Below are positions 41,416 to 50,500 of a stretch of 58,909 nucleotides of DNA, piece after piece. The stretch lies in the NCBI GenBank assembly GCA_024280885.1, contig JAJRPF010000032.1, forward strand, positions 1-58,909, given 5' to 3'. Each line of letters starts with the position of its first letter. Position 1 is the stretch's first letter. The stretch comes from Planctomycetota bacterium (lineage in GTDB: Bacteria > Planctomycetota > JAJSAM01 > JAJVHW01). Under the pieces are notes generated by a model that worked only from the letters and a program-made list of their open reading frames with translations, had not been told where the DNA came from and did not search any database. A program made the translations under genes and the position numbers.

Positions 41416-44400
41416 ATGCGCACGCGGCACCGGCTCGCTCTCGTTGCGGTGGGAGGTCTCCTCCTGGCCGGTTCCGTCATTGCCACGCTGACGCGTGACA
41501 GTGCGATCTCGAAGCGTGTCGAGGCGCTCCTCGCGAACTCACTTGCGGCGCCGTGCACATTCGAATCTGCGCATCTCTCCTTCCTCGAAGGGTTGAGCGT
41601 CCGCGGCCTGCGCATTCTCGACCCGAACGATCCGCTGCGTCCGCCGCTCGTCGAAGCGGACGAGGCGCGGATCGACTTCCACCTCGGCCTTCTCGGAACG
41701 GGCCCGCGCGTCACGCTGGTGATCCTCCATCGCCCGACGGTGCGACTGCGAACAGACGACGACGGCGCGCTAACGCTCGCCGGGATCGTCGCCCCCACCG
41801 ACGCCGACGCGCCCGGTCTCCGTCCCCCGCCGATGCGCATTTTCGACGGCACGCTCGTGCTCGAAGGCGCGCCGTTTGTGCTGCCCAACACGGTGACAAC
41901 CATCACCGGGCTGCGAGCCGACGTCATCGCCGATGAGAGCGGTCTTCGCATCCCCGACGCACGCGGCGTCTCGGACGTTCTCGGTGACTTCGTGCTCACG
42001 TTCAACGCGGCCGCCGACGGTTCGGTCGCGGCGGCAACGATCGCGATCGACGCAGTCGATCTCGAGACACTTCGCGACGCGGATCTCCCGGCGTCGCTCA
42101 CGGAGATCCTGCGCGAATTCGAAGTCGCCGGTGTGGCGCAGATCACGGCGCGCCTCGAGCAGCGCTCGGATGGGGCACTTGATCTCGGCTTCGAGGCCAC
42201 CCTCTCCGACGTGTTCGCCACGGTTGCATTCCCGGACGACGAGGGGCGCCCGGCGCCAGCACCATTCCGCGTCGCGCTCTCGCAGGCGACCGTCGCGCTC
42301 GACGCCGGTCGACTCACACTGCGCGACGCCGCTGGCACGGTCTTCGGCGCAGCCTTCTCCGTCGACGGTGGCGTGGATGTCGCCGGTTTCGCGAAGTCAC
42401 TCGACGAAGACGATCAGACCATCGACGTCACGCTCACGGTGAAGGGCGCGATGATCGACGCAGGTCTCGCGCGCCACTTCCCCTTCGAACTGCGCGACGT
42501 GCGTTCGGCACTCGACCTGAGCGGGCGCGTGGATGCCGAAGTGAACCTGTCCGGCGGGCTGCGCCAGATCGCGACCCATGCCACGCTGCGCGTGCGCGAC
42601 GTCAGCGCGTCGTACGTAGGCTTCGTCGACCCACTGACCGGCAGACGCGAGGGCTTCCCGTGGCGCGTGGATGACTTGAACGGCGAGATCGTCGTGGCGG
42701 ACTCACGGGTGGACTTCGACGCTCGCGGAACGCACGGACCCGCCACCGTCCACGTGCTCGGCTTCACGGATGCGAACGCGCGTTCCGAGACCATCACCGA
42801 CGTGCGCATCGATGCGACTGACGTCCCGCTCGACGCCGATCTCCACGCAGGTTTCGGAGATCGCGGTGACGAAGTTCTGGGCCCGTGGAAACCGGCCGGC
42901 ATAGCGGCGCGCATCGAAGTCCACGTCGAACAGGACCCGGAGATCTCGGTCGAGAATGTGGCGACGCAGATCGTGGCCACCCTGGACGGTCGAGCGACCT
43001 TCACACCGCATGTTCTCCCGACGCAGCTCTCCGACGTGACCGGGGTCGTGCACATTCTGGAGCCGGTCATCGACGGCGCGCGACGCGACCTCGTGCGACT
43101 GGAGAATGTGGCGGCCAGAGGCGAGGGTTTCCGCATCGTGAGCGCGAATGGCGACGCATCCACGGACTCCGAGAATCTGAGTCTGGAATTCTACGTCGAC
43201 TCGATGGAGGGCGCGTTCCACACCGGCCTGCTGGCTTCGAGCGTCGTGCCCGAGAGCGTGAAGACGGCGCTGCGTTTGCTGGAGCCGCACGGCAAGGCGA
43301 CGATCACCGCGAGGATCGTCGGCGCCCCCGCCGGACGTGACGATGACATCACGATCGCTCTCGACGGGCTCGGCGTGCGGGGCTGGGAGGACGTGCCGCT
43401 CGCGATCGCGAACCTCGAAGGCACGCTCACCTACGCCGACGACGAGCTCGTCACGGAGGGTCTGCGCGGAACGATCCTCGGGGACGCGCCGATCCACGTC
43501 GCCGGGCGGCTCGCCGGGTTGTCCGAAGACACCCCAATCCCTGACCTCGTCATCCGGTTGACGGGCGCGCCGCTCGACCGCCGTGTCGAGGACGCACTCG
43601 GTGTGCTCGCCGAGGACGTTGGCGCCGTGTGGGACGAGTTCCCCGCCGAGCCGGATCTCCGCGCGGACGCCACGGTCACGGTGCGCCCTCCCGGTCACGC
43701 AGACGGCGAGTTCTCGCTCCTCCTCGAGAACCTGCGCGGCGGAATCTCGGTGCTCGGTCTCCGACTGGGAGTGACCGCGGGGCGTGTCAGCTACGAACAC
43801 GGCGTCGTGCGGGGCGGAGTGCGCGCCGCACTCGGCGCCGGCGACTTGACCGTGCCGGCGTTCACGTACTGGACCGAGACCGAGGACGCCGAGGTCGCGC
43901 TCGACATGCGCGGGCTCTCGTTCCCGGGCGACCTCGTTCCGCTGCTCGATCACGAGACCGCCGAGGCGATCGCAGGCGCACTCGCGCCGTCCTTCCTCCA
44001 CGTCCGCTCCGGTCAGTTGAACTGGGAAGCCGCCGCGCGCACACTGCGGGCGTCGGCAGACACGTGGTTGCGCCCCGCCGCGCGCGACGGCACGAACGCG
44101 GGCGTGAGCGCCGAAGCTCATCTGGAGCTGAAGGACGTCAGCGTCACTCTGCCGGAGATCGGCCCATCGGAGTTCGAAGGGCGGGCGACACTGCAGGATG
44201 TCGCGCTCGACCCGGGACTGCCGATCGAAGATCTGACCAGCGACTTGGCCTTTCGCGGGAAGTTGGGCGACGGCCCGGCCGACGTTGAGTTCATCCTCAC
44301 GAACGGAACGGCGCGCGCTGGCGGATTGCTCGTCGAGGACCTCGCGCTACGTATGGAGATCGAAGGCGAACGCGTGCGCGTCCCAACGATCGCGGGATCG

Positions 44401-45087
44401 CTCTACGGCGGCGCGTTGACGGCACGCTTCAACACGGGCGGCGAGCGACTCGCGTATCGAGGATCGATCGAGGTGAAGGGCGCCGACCTGGCGCTCCACG
44501 CTGCGGACCAAGAGAGCGAGGCTGCCAGCGGACTCGTCGATCTCGACGTGCGCATCCGCAACCCCAGCGGGAAGCCGGAAGATCTCGAAGGAACAGGGAC
44601 GGCGACTCTCAGCGGTGCGGCGGTCCGCATTCCGTGGCTGACGGCGGCGGCGAAAGCGGTGAACAACGCATTCCTCGGAGCGGCTTCGATCGAGGGCAAC
44701 TTCCGCGATGGCGAGATCGATTTCGATCTGCGCGGTCATCGGGTGCTCATTCGCGACTTCCACTTCGAGGGACCCAACGTGCCGCTGCTCTTCGACGCGC
44801 GCATCGTTCTGCGCGACGGGCGCGGCGCGGTCAACTTGGAAGACGGTCGGTTGAATCTCGTCGTCTACCCACGACTCGAACTCGGTGTCTTCGACTACGA
44901 CCCGACCGGGATCTTCGATCGCGTCCTCGGACTCGCGCAGTTCCTCGTGCGGCGGTTGCGGATCGAGGGCACGACCCGCAACCCACGCACGTCGTGGGAG
45001 ATCATTCCCGGTGACCCCGACGAAGAGTTCCGCCCGCGCCCCCGCCCCATCGGCGATGTGCGCCGCTACGGACCCGAGCCCTGGTAG
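41416..45087 (+). CDS. AsmA/TamB-like large envelope protein
   Basis: 1223 residues from ATG 41416; the frame stays open upstream to 38929, but that is antisense to the previous gene. A single N-terminal transmembrane anchor (LALVAVGGLLLAGSVIATL) is followed by a very long beta-repetitive periplasmic region with many 'DGTLVLEGAPF', 'ITGLRADV' and 'GRVSYEHGVV'-type segments. The C-terminus DARIVLRDGRGAVNLEDGRLNLVVYPRLELG resembles the AsmA C-terminal region. This is the AsmA-like/DUF3971 type of bridging protein thought to move phospholipid between membranes. It is divergent from the 38953 gene over 147 bases. Confidence 0.8.
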   Translation: MRTRHRLALVAVGGLLLAGSVIATLTRDSAISKRVEALLANSLAAPCTFESAHLSFLEGLSVRGLRILDPNDPLRPPLVEADEARIDFHLGLLGTGPRVTLVILHRPTVRLRTDDDGALTLAGIVAPTDADAPGLRPPPMRIFDGTLVLEGAPFVLPNTVTTITGLRADVIADESGLRIPDARGVSDVLGDFVLTFNAAADGSVAAATIAIDAVDLETLRDADLPASLTEILREFEVAGVAQITARLEQRSDGALDLGFEATLSDVFATVAFPDDEGRPAPAPFRVALSQATVALDAGRLTLRDAAGTVFGAAFSVDGGVDVAGFAKSLDEDDQTIDVTLTVKGAMIDAGLARHFPFELRDVRSALDLSGRVDAEVNLSGGLRQIATHATLRVRDVSASYVGFVDPLTGRREGFPWRVDDLNGEIVVADSRVDFDARGTHGPATVHVLGFTDANARSETITDVRIDATDVPLDADLHAGFGDRGDEVLGPWKPAGIAARIEVHVEQDPEISVENVATQIVATLDGRATFTPHVLPTQLSDVTGVVHILEPVIDGARRDLVRLENVAARGEGFRIVSANGDASTDSENLSLEFYVDSMEGAFHTGLLASSVVPESVKTALRLLEPHGKATITARIVGAPAGRDDDITIALDGLGVRGWEDVPLAIANLEGTLTYADDELVTEGLRGTILGDAPIHVAGRLAGLSEDTPIPDLVIRLTGAPLDRRVEDALGVLAEDVGAVWDEFPAEPDLRADATVTVRPPGHADGEFSLLLENLRGGISVLGLRLGVTAGRVSYEHGVVRGGVRAALGAGDLTVPAFTYWTETEDAEVALDMRGLSFPGDLVPLLDHETAEAIAGALAPSFLHVRSGQLNWEAAARTLRASADTWLRPAARDGTNAGVSAEAHLELKDVSVTLPEIGPSEFEGRATLQDVALDPGLPIEDLTSDLAFRGKLGDGPADVEFILTNGTARAGGLLVEDLALRMEIEGERVRVPTIAGSLYGGALTARFNTGGERLAYRGSIEVKGADLALHAADQESEAASGLVDLDVRIRNPSGKPEDLEGTGTATLSGAAVRIPWLTAAAKAVNNAFLGAASIEGNFRDGEIDFDLRGHRVLIRDFHFEGPNVPLLFDARIVLRDGRGAVNLEDGRLNLVVYPRLELGVFDYDPTGIFDRVLGLAQFLVRRLRIEGTTRNPRTSWEIIPGDPDEEFRPRPRPIGDVRRYGPEPW

Positions 45088-45097
45088 CGCGGATACG

Positions 45098-45185
45098 GAG
45101 TCAGGACAACTTCGGCGGAGTTCGGAGCAGCGGCTTCGACGTGGCGATGGTCAATCTCCGAACTCTGCCGAAACTGTCCTGACTC
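45098..45185. repeat. Dispersed palindromic element, copy 3
   Basis: 30-bp arms at 45098-45127 and 45156-45185 are inverted with 3 mismatches around a 28-bp loop. It lies between convergent genes and may act as a bidirectional terminator. Its loop is shared almost exactly, in reverse orientation, with the half copy at 47058. Confidence 0.88.
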
Positions 45186-45204
45186 TCTACCCGCTCCATC
45201 TCCA

Positions 45205-46986
45205 CTAACGCGCCCCACCCAACTTCGCCTCGGCCTTCTTCCGGTATGACTCCGCGACCGCAGATTGGGAAGGCGGCCCATTCGGCGTGACGTCCGGACC
45301 GACGCGCAGATCGGCGCACACCACCACGTCGCGATAGCGCCCGATCTCGAAGTAGTAGCGACACAGGTGCTCGAGAGAGTCCCAGTAGCCGCGCGTCGGT
45401 GTGGCGTCGTCTTCCTCGACAAGACGTCGCGCAGCGAGGAAGAGCGCCTCGCAACGCTCCCTCCGATCGCGGAGGTGATGGAGATAGAGATAGCCGGTGT
45501 CGCACGCGTAGTCCTGGTCCTGCGGCGACGCAGCGACGGCGGCGCGATAGAAGCGCAGGCTCGTGTCGTAGTCCTGCGCCTGCTCGCGGAACCAGAACCC
45601 CGCGTTGTTGCCAAACCGCCCGTCGTCCGGGTTCGCGGCGACGAGGGCGTCGCACGCGCGCTCGCGCAATTCGAGCGCGATCCCGCGCTCCGGATCGCCG
45701 GGATGCAGGAGCGCGTCCAGCGCATTGGACGCGCGCACTCGATCCGCGCCATCCAGGAGCGAGAGCGCGTCGATGTAGCCGGACACCGCCGCCGAGAAGC
45801 GACCGGCGGCGACGAGTACGCGAGCCGTATCGAGACGCACCCTGCCGTTCTCGGGAGCGAGTCGCGCAACTTCGTCGAGGAGCGCGATCGCACGCCCCGG
45901 GTCAGGCTTGTCGGCAGCGACGCACAGACGGGCCAGTCGCAGGCGGGCCTCTACCGCGCCCGGGTTGTCGGCGATCACGTCTTCGAGCACCTGCATGCGG
46001 CGCGGCGAACCGCTCGGGTAGAGCCCCACCATCATGCGCAGCGGCACATCGTCGTCCGGCAGGAGCCGAGCGGCATCGCGGTAGCCGCGTCGCAAGACGT
46101 ACTTCGTGTACGCGGCATCGCCCTGCGCCGTGAGCCACTGCTTTGCGACGGTGGCCCTGAGGCGCGCACGACCGTTCGTAGGATCGAGTTGCGCGGCGAG
46201 CGAGAGATGCGTATCCGCCGTCGCCCACTCCTTCGCATCATGCGCGATGTTCCCGAGCTCCATGTGCGCCGCAGCGTCGCCCGGAAAGCGCTCGAGGTGC
46301 GCCCGGAGCAGCGCGCAAGCGGCAGCGTCGCGATCCTGATCATCCGGACCTCCCGGGCCGCCCTGACCACGGAGTAGGCGCGACCGCAAGACCACAGCGC
46401 CGGGGAGATCCGCCGCCAGCGCATCCGCCTCGTCCAACGCGGCATGCGCCTGGAGACGCAACTCCTCCGCAGCGTCCGTCCCCTCCGCTCCGTCACCCGA
46501 TCCTTCACTCAGTGCGTCACTCAATGCCAGGAGTTGCCACGCCTCATCGAGGCGCAGCACCGCGTGCTCTCCGAATTCGTTCTCGGTCGCGATGAGCAAC
46601 TCCAGCGCGCGACGCGGGCCATCGACGATCGCGGCCGCCGCGCTCTCGTCACGCCGCGTCTGCTGCGTCGGAGTCAACACAGGCGCAGTCGGCGCGAGGG
46701 GAGCGCCCGGATCGATGCCTCTGCCTGGCTCCGCGAGCGGCACAGGCCGACGCGGGGCGTCCGCGCTCGGCGCAAGCTCGTCGGCCGCGGCAGCCTCGAC
46801 CGGAGCGAGATCCGCTGCCGCGGACGCCACGTCACGCACAGACGCATCACGCGCAGACGCATCACGCGCAGATGGGCCGACCGACGGATCGTCGCTCCCG
46901 CCGCAGCCGCCGAGTAGCAGCGCTGCGCTGAAGCCGGCTATCCACCGTCCGCGTCCGACCGCTGCCCATTCAAACCGTGATCGCAT
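45205..46986 (-). CDS. TPR-rich lipoprotein
   Basis: 593 residues from ATG 46986. A signal with lipobox LLLGGC (Cys28) is followed by a linker with three 15-bp repeats coding ARDAS/ARDAS/VRD. Most of the rest is TPR helices (AAHMELGNIAHDAKEWATADTHLSLAAQLDPTNGRARLRA, VEARLRLARLCVAADKPDPGRAIALLDEVARLAPENGRVRLD, FGNNAGFWFREQAQDYDTSLRFYRAAVAASPQDQDY). It is likely a periplasmic-facing scaffold. The frame is open to 47208, but that part crosses a repeat. The gene is flanked by inverted copies 3 and 4 of the palindromic element. Confidence 0.82.
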   Translation of the reverse strand: MRSRFEWAAVGRGRWIAGFSAALLLGGCGGSDDPSVGPSARDASARDASVRDVASAAADLAPVEAAAADELAPSADAPRRPVPLAEPGRGIDPGAPLAPTAPVLTPTQQTRRDESAAAAIVDGPRRALELLIATENEFGEHAVLRLDEAWQLLALSDALSEGSGDGAEGTDAAEELRLQAHAALDEADALAADLPGAVVLRSRLLRGQGGPGGPDDQDRDAAACALLRAHLERFPGDAAAHMELGNIAHDAKEWATADTHLSLAAQLDPTNGRARLRATVAKQWLTAQGDAAYTKYVLRRGYRDAARLLPDDDVPLRMMVGLYPSGSPRRMQVLEDVIADNPGAVEARLRLARLCVAADKPDPGRAIALLDEVARLAPENGRVRLDTARVLVAAGRFSAAVSGYIDALSLLDGADRVRASNALDALLHPGDPERGIALELRERACDALVAANPDDGRFGNNAGFWFREQAQDYDTSLRFYRAAVAASPQDQDYACDTGYLYLHHLRDRRERCEALFLAARRLVEEDDATPTRGYWDSLEHLCRYYFEIGRYRDVVVCADLRVGPDVTPNGPPSQSAVAESYRKKAEAKLGGAR

Positions 46987-47057
46987 GCGCCCTCCCGAGC
47001 TTCGAGCCCCACGTCCGGGCCTCGTGCGGAGGACCGTATCAGGCTGCGGCGGCGATC

Positions 47058-47117
47058 TGGAGTCAGGACACGTTCGGCAGAGTTCGGAGGTTGACCATCG
47101 CGAGGTCGAAGCCGCTA
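47058..47117. repeat. Half copy of the dispersed palindromic element (copy 4)
   Basis: The first arm and loop (GGAGTCAGGACA, then GGCAGAGTTCGG, GTTGACCATCG, GGTCGAAGCCGCT) match the reverse complement of copy 3 over about 60 bp. The second arm is missing; sequence after 47117 is unrelated. It lies upstream of the TPR lipoprotein gene and marks a break point at the edge of the sigma/kinase remnant. Confidence 0.82.
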
Positions 47118-47215
47118 CGACGCTCGCCGCGACCGATGCATCGAGCACCCACACACACGACCCGCGCGCCATCGCAGAACCCGTCGTCCATCGCATCGGC
47201 CCGGCCACGTTCGCA

Positions 47216-47416
47216 GCCCGCCGCGAACAAGTCGTGCTCGCGATGAAGGCCCACTCATTCCTCAGCCCGCGCGATCAGCGCTACGTGACCGCCTATCGCG
47301 ACCGCGTCACCATAACCGAACTCTCCGAGCAACTCGGAGTCCGCGACGACACCCCGCGCATCGGCCAAACCCGCGCGCTGGAGCGTTTCCGAAAGAGCTT
47401 CGCGTTGCTCTCGTAG
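47216..47416 (+). pseudogene. ECF-type sigma factor fragment (region 4)
   Basis: In one frame LSPRDQRYVTAYRDRVT, ITELSEQLGVRDDTPRI and QTRALERFRKSF resemble sigma-70 region 4 of ECF factors (the 'SPRDR..v...y' helix and the 'ELA..LgvS...v....RAL..lR' helix-turn-helix). The conserved Val/Ile at the recognition-helix start is present but altered, and no region 2 precedes it. The frame upstream is repeat sequence. An intact short ORF from ATG 47243 (57 residues) is possible, but I interpret it as gene debris. Confidence 0.6.
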
Positions 47417-47418
47417 CC

Positions 47419-47523
47419 CTCAGATCGGTGGCCCACCTGAACGTGATGCGCACTCTCGACGGCGGGGAGGCGGATGGTCGGTGCTACCTCGCAATGGAGT
47501 TCGTCGAGGGGCAGACACTGCAG
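47419..47523 (+). pseudogene. Ser/Thr kinase fragment (subdomains III-V)
   Basis: The frame reads VAHLNVMRTLDGG, then EADGRCYLAMEFVEGQTLQ, matching the HENVVRTLDCD ... FLVMEYVEGQTL region of the kinase at 1-1422. No start, glycine loop or catalytic loop is present, and the frame breaks before and after. In planctomycetes an ECF-sigma gene often sits beside a kinase gene, so this is probably the truncated partner of the preceding fragment, cut by arrival of the helicase gene starting 36 bases later. Confidence 0.65.
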
Positions 47524-47558
47524 TATGAGCATCCGGCGCGACCGGTGACTAACCTGGT

Positions 47559-50500
47559 GTGGTGGATGTGGAACCTCACCCGTCTGTCTTTCTGATGCGC
47601 CCTGAGAGCGAGTGGGTCGAGTCCAACGCGCTCGCGTTCGCTCTTCGGGACAAGTACGCGGTCGCTCCCGGTCACACGCTCGTGATCACTCGCCGCGTGG
47701 TCCCGACCTGGTTCGATGCCACGGCGGACGAGAAGGCCGCGATCCTCGACCTCGTGGAAGTCGTGAAGGCCCGGCTCGACGCGACACGGTCACCCGATGG
47801 CTACAACGTCGGCTTCAACGCCGGCTCGGCCGCGGGCCAGACCGTCATGCACCTTCACGTGCACGTGATCCCGCGCTACCGCGGAGACATGGACGATCCA
47901 CGCGGCGGCGTCCGCGGAGTCATCCCGTCCAAGCAGAAGTATTCGGGCGCTCCCGCTGCCGACGCTGTTCGCGAAGCCGAACTGGACGCGTATATGACGC
48001 ACGCTGCCACAACGCCGCTGGGCGATCTGTCGAGCTTCGTCGACGGCAAGCGCGCGTTGATGGTGGACGTGCTGCGTTCCGCGGTGCAGAACGCCGACGA
48101 GATCGACATGGTGCCGGCGTTCGTACAGACATCGGGTCTCGCGCTCATAGAGGAGGACCTAGTGGACGCCCTCCAACGTGGCGCCACGCTCCGTATCCTG
48201 ACGGGCGACTACATGGGCATCACAAGCGCAGATGCGCTCGCGGCCCTGCTCTCGCTCTCCGGACGCTTCGCGCAGTGCACCGTGCGCGTGCACGAGGTCG
48301 CGCCGGGCGCGAGCTTCCACCCGAAGGCGTATCTCTTCTGGCGAGCGCCGCACGGCGTGGCATTCGTCGGGAGTAGCAACCTCTCTAAGACGGCACTGAT
48401 GTACGGCATCGAGTGGAACCTGCGCATCGTCTCGTCGGAGGACCGGACAACATTCGACGCGATCCGGAGTCGGTTCGAGGACCTGTGGACGGCAGAGCAG
48501 GTCAGACCGCTCACCAAACAGTGGATCGACGAGTATCGGAAGCGCGCGCCGGTTCGCTCGCCACCCGCTCCCGAGCCACGAGGAGCAGCGCCCGAGCCCC
48601 ACGTGATTCAAGCGAGGGCACTGTCAGCGCTGCGCGAGACGCGCGAACGCGGACACGTGGCCGGCCTCGTCGTCATGGCGACAGGACTCGGCAAGACCTT
48701 CCTTTCCGCATTCGACTTCGCGCAGATGAAGGGCAAGCGTGCGCTCTTCGTCGCCCATCGCGAGGAGATTCTCGATCAGGCCAGGACGACCTGGGAGCGA
48801 GTTCTACCGGGACGGATCACGGGTACGCTGATCGGCTCACGCCGAGAGGTTGAAGCCGATCTGGTCTTCGCCTCGGTCCAAACGCTCTCGCGTCGGCGGC
48901 ACCTGGATCGGTTCGCCGCAGACCACTTCGACTACGTGGTGATCGACGAGTTTCATCACGCGGCGGCAGCGAGTTATCGCCGCCTTATCGATCACTTCAC
49001 GCCGAACTTCCTGCTGGGACTGACCGCCACGCCCGACCGAATGGACGGCGCCCAGCTCCTGGAACTCTGCGGAGACAACGAGGTCTTCCGCTGCGGACTC
49101 TTGGAGGCCATCCGAGAGGATCGTCTCGTTCCGTTCCGCTACCACGGAGTGAAGGACGAGCTCGACTTCGCACCGATTCCCTGGCGCTCCGGCAAGTTCG
49201 ACCCCGACGCTCTCGCACAGGCAGTCGAGACACGGCAGCGCGCCGCACAGGCGCTGCGTGAGTACCGAAGATGGGCGCCCGAGAATACCAGACGCACGCT
49301 GGCCTTCTGCGTCAGCACGACCCACGCTGACTTCATGGCCGCGTACTTCGTCGAACACGGTCTTCGCGCGGTCGCCGTTCACAGTAATTCGACGTCAAGC
49401 CCTCGCGCGGACTCGCTGCGCAAGCTGGCGAAAGGTGAACTCGAGATCATCTGCGCAGTCGACGTCTTCAACGAAGGCGTCGATATCCCCGAGGTCGATA
49501 CGGTGCTCATGCTGCGACCCACCGCGTCACCCGTGATCTACATGCAGCAGATCGGCCGCGGACTGCGCAAGTCGGCCGACAAGCCACACCTGACGATCGT
49601 CGACTTCATCGGGAATCACCGCAGCTTCCTCCAACGCCCGCAGGCCCTCGTCTACCTGACCGGGAAGAGCGTCACGGGCTACGAGGCAGTGCGACTCCTC
49701 CTCGACAAGCGGCTCGAATTGCCCGAAGGATGCTCGGTCGACATCGAGACCGAGGCACTCGACATGCTTCGCCGACTCGCGGGGTCCCCAGCAGCCGACA
49801 CGCTTGACTACGAGTACACATTGTTCCGCGACACGCATGGACGTCGACCGACGGCCAGCGAGCTCTTCCAGGAGCTGGGGACGTTCACCGGCCTTTGGAG
49901 GCGCCACTCCACGTACTTCGATCTCGCACGCCACTACGACGATCTGACGGTCGACGAGGAGCGCGCCCTCGAACGCCACCGCGCGTGGTTCAACGATCTC
50001 TCGCGGACCAAACTGACGAAGTCGTTCAAGCTCATCGCCCTTCTGGCTCTCCTGGACGCCGGCGCGCTCACCACCCAGATGACCGTCCGTGAGAACGCGG
50101 AGCGCTCTGACCACATCCTGCGCCGTCATGCCGTTCTTCGCCGTGAACTGACCGAGGGCTCGGCAGCCCGCCAGACATTCAATGACGCATTCGTCAGCAA
50201 GTGGAGGGAGATGCCTCTCAATATCTGGACGGGCGCCAAGAGCACAAGCCGCGCCTGGTTCGCTCTGGACGGAGACGAGTTCCGCAGCAAGTTGGAGGTC
50301 GCCACAGACGACATCGAGACGTTCGACGCCATGACTCTCGAGATCGTGGAGTCGCGCCTCGCAGAGCGCGTCCGCAGTATCCGCGCATCCACCGTCCACC
50401 AAGCCGCGACCGAGAGCTACCGGCTGAAGGTGTCGCACTCGAGCGGCCGCCCGATCCTGTTCCTCGATCGCGACAAGAACCCCGGCCTCCCAGCCAACGG

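Noticed and set aside
46987..47208. Longer start for the TPR lipoprotein
   Set aside because: The extension lacks a signal and crosses the palindromic half copy; the ATG at 46986 gives a proper lipobox.
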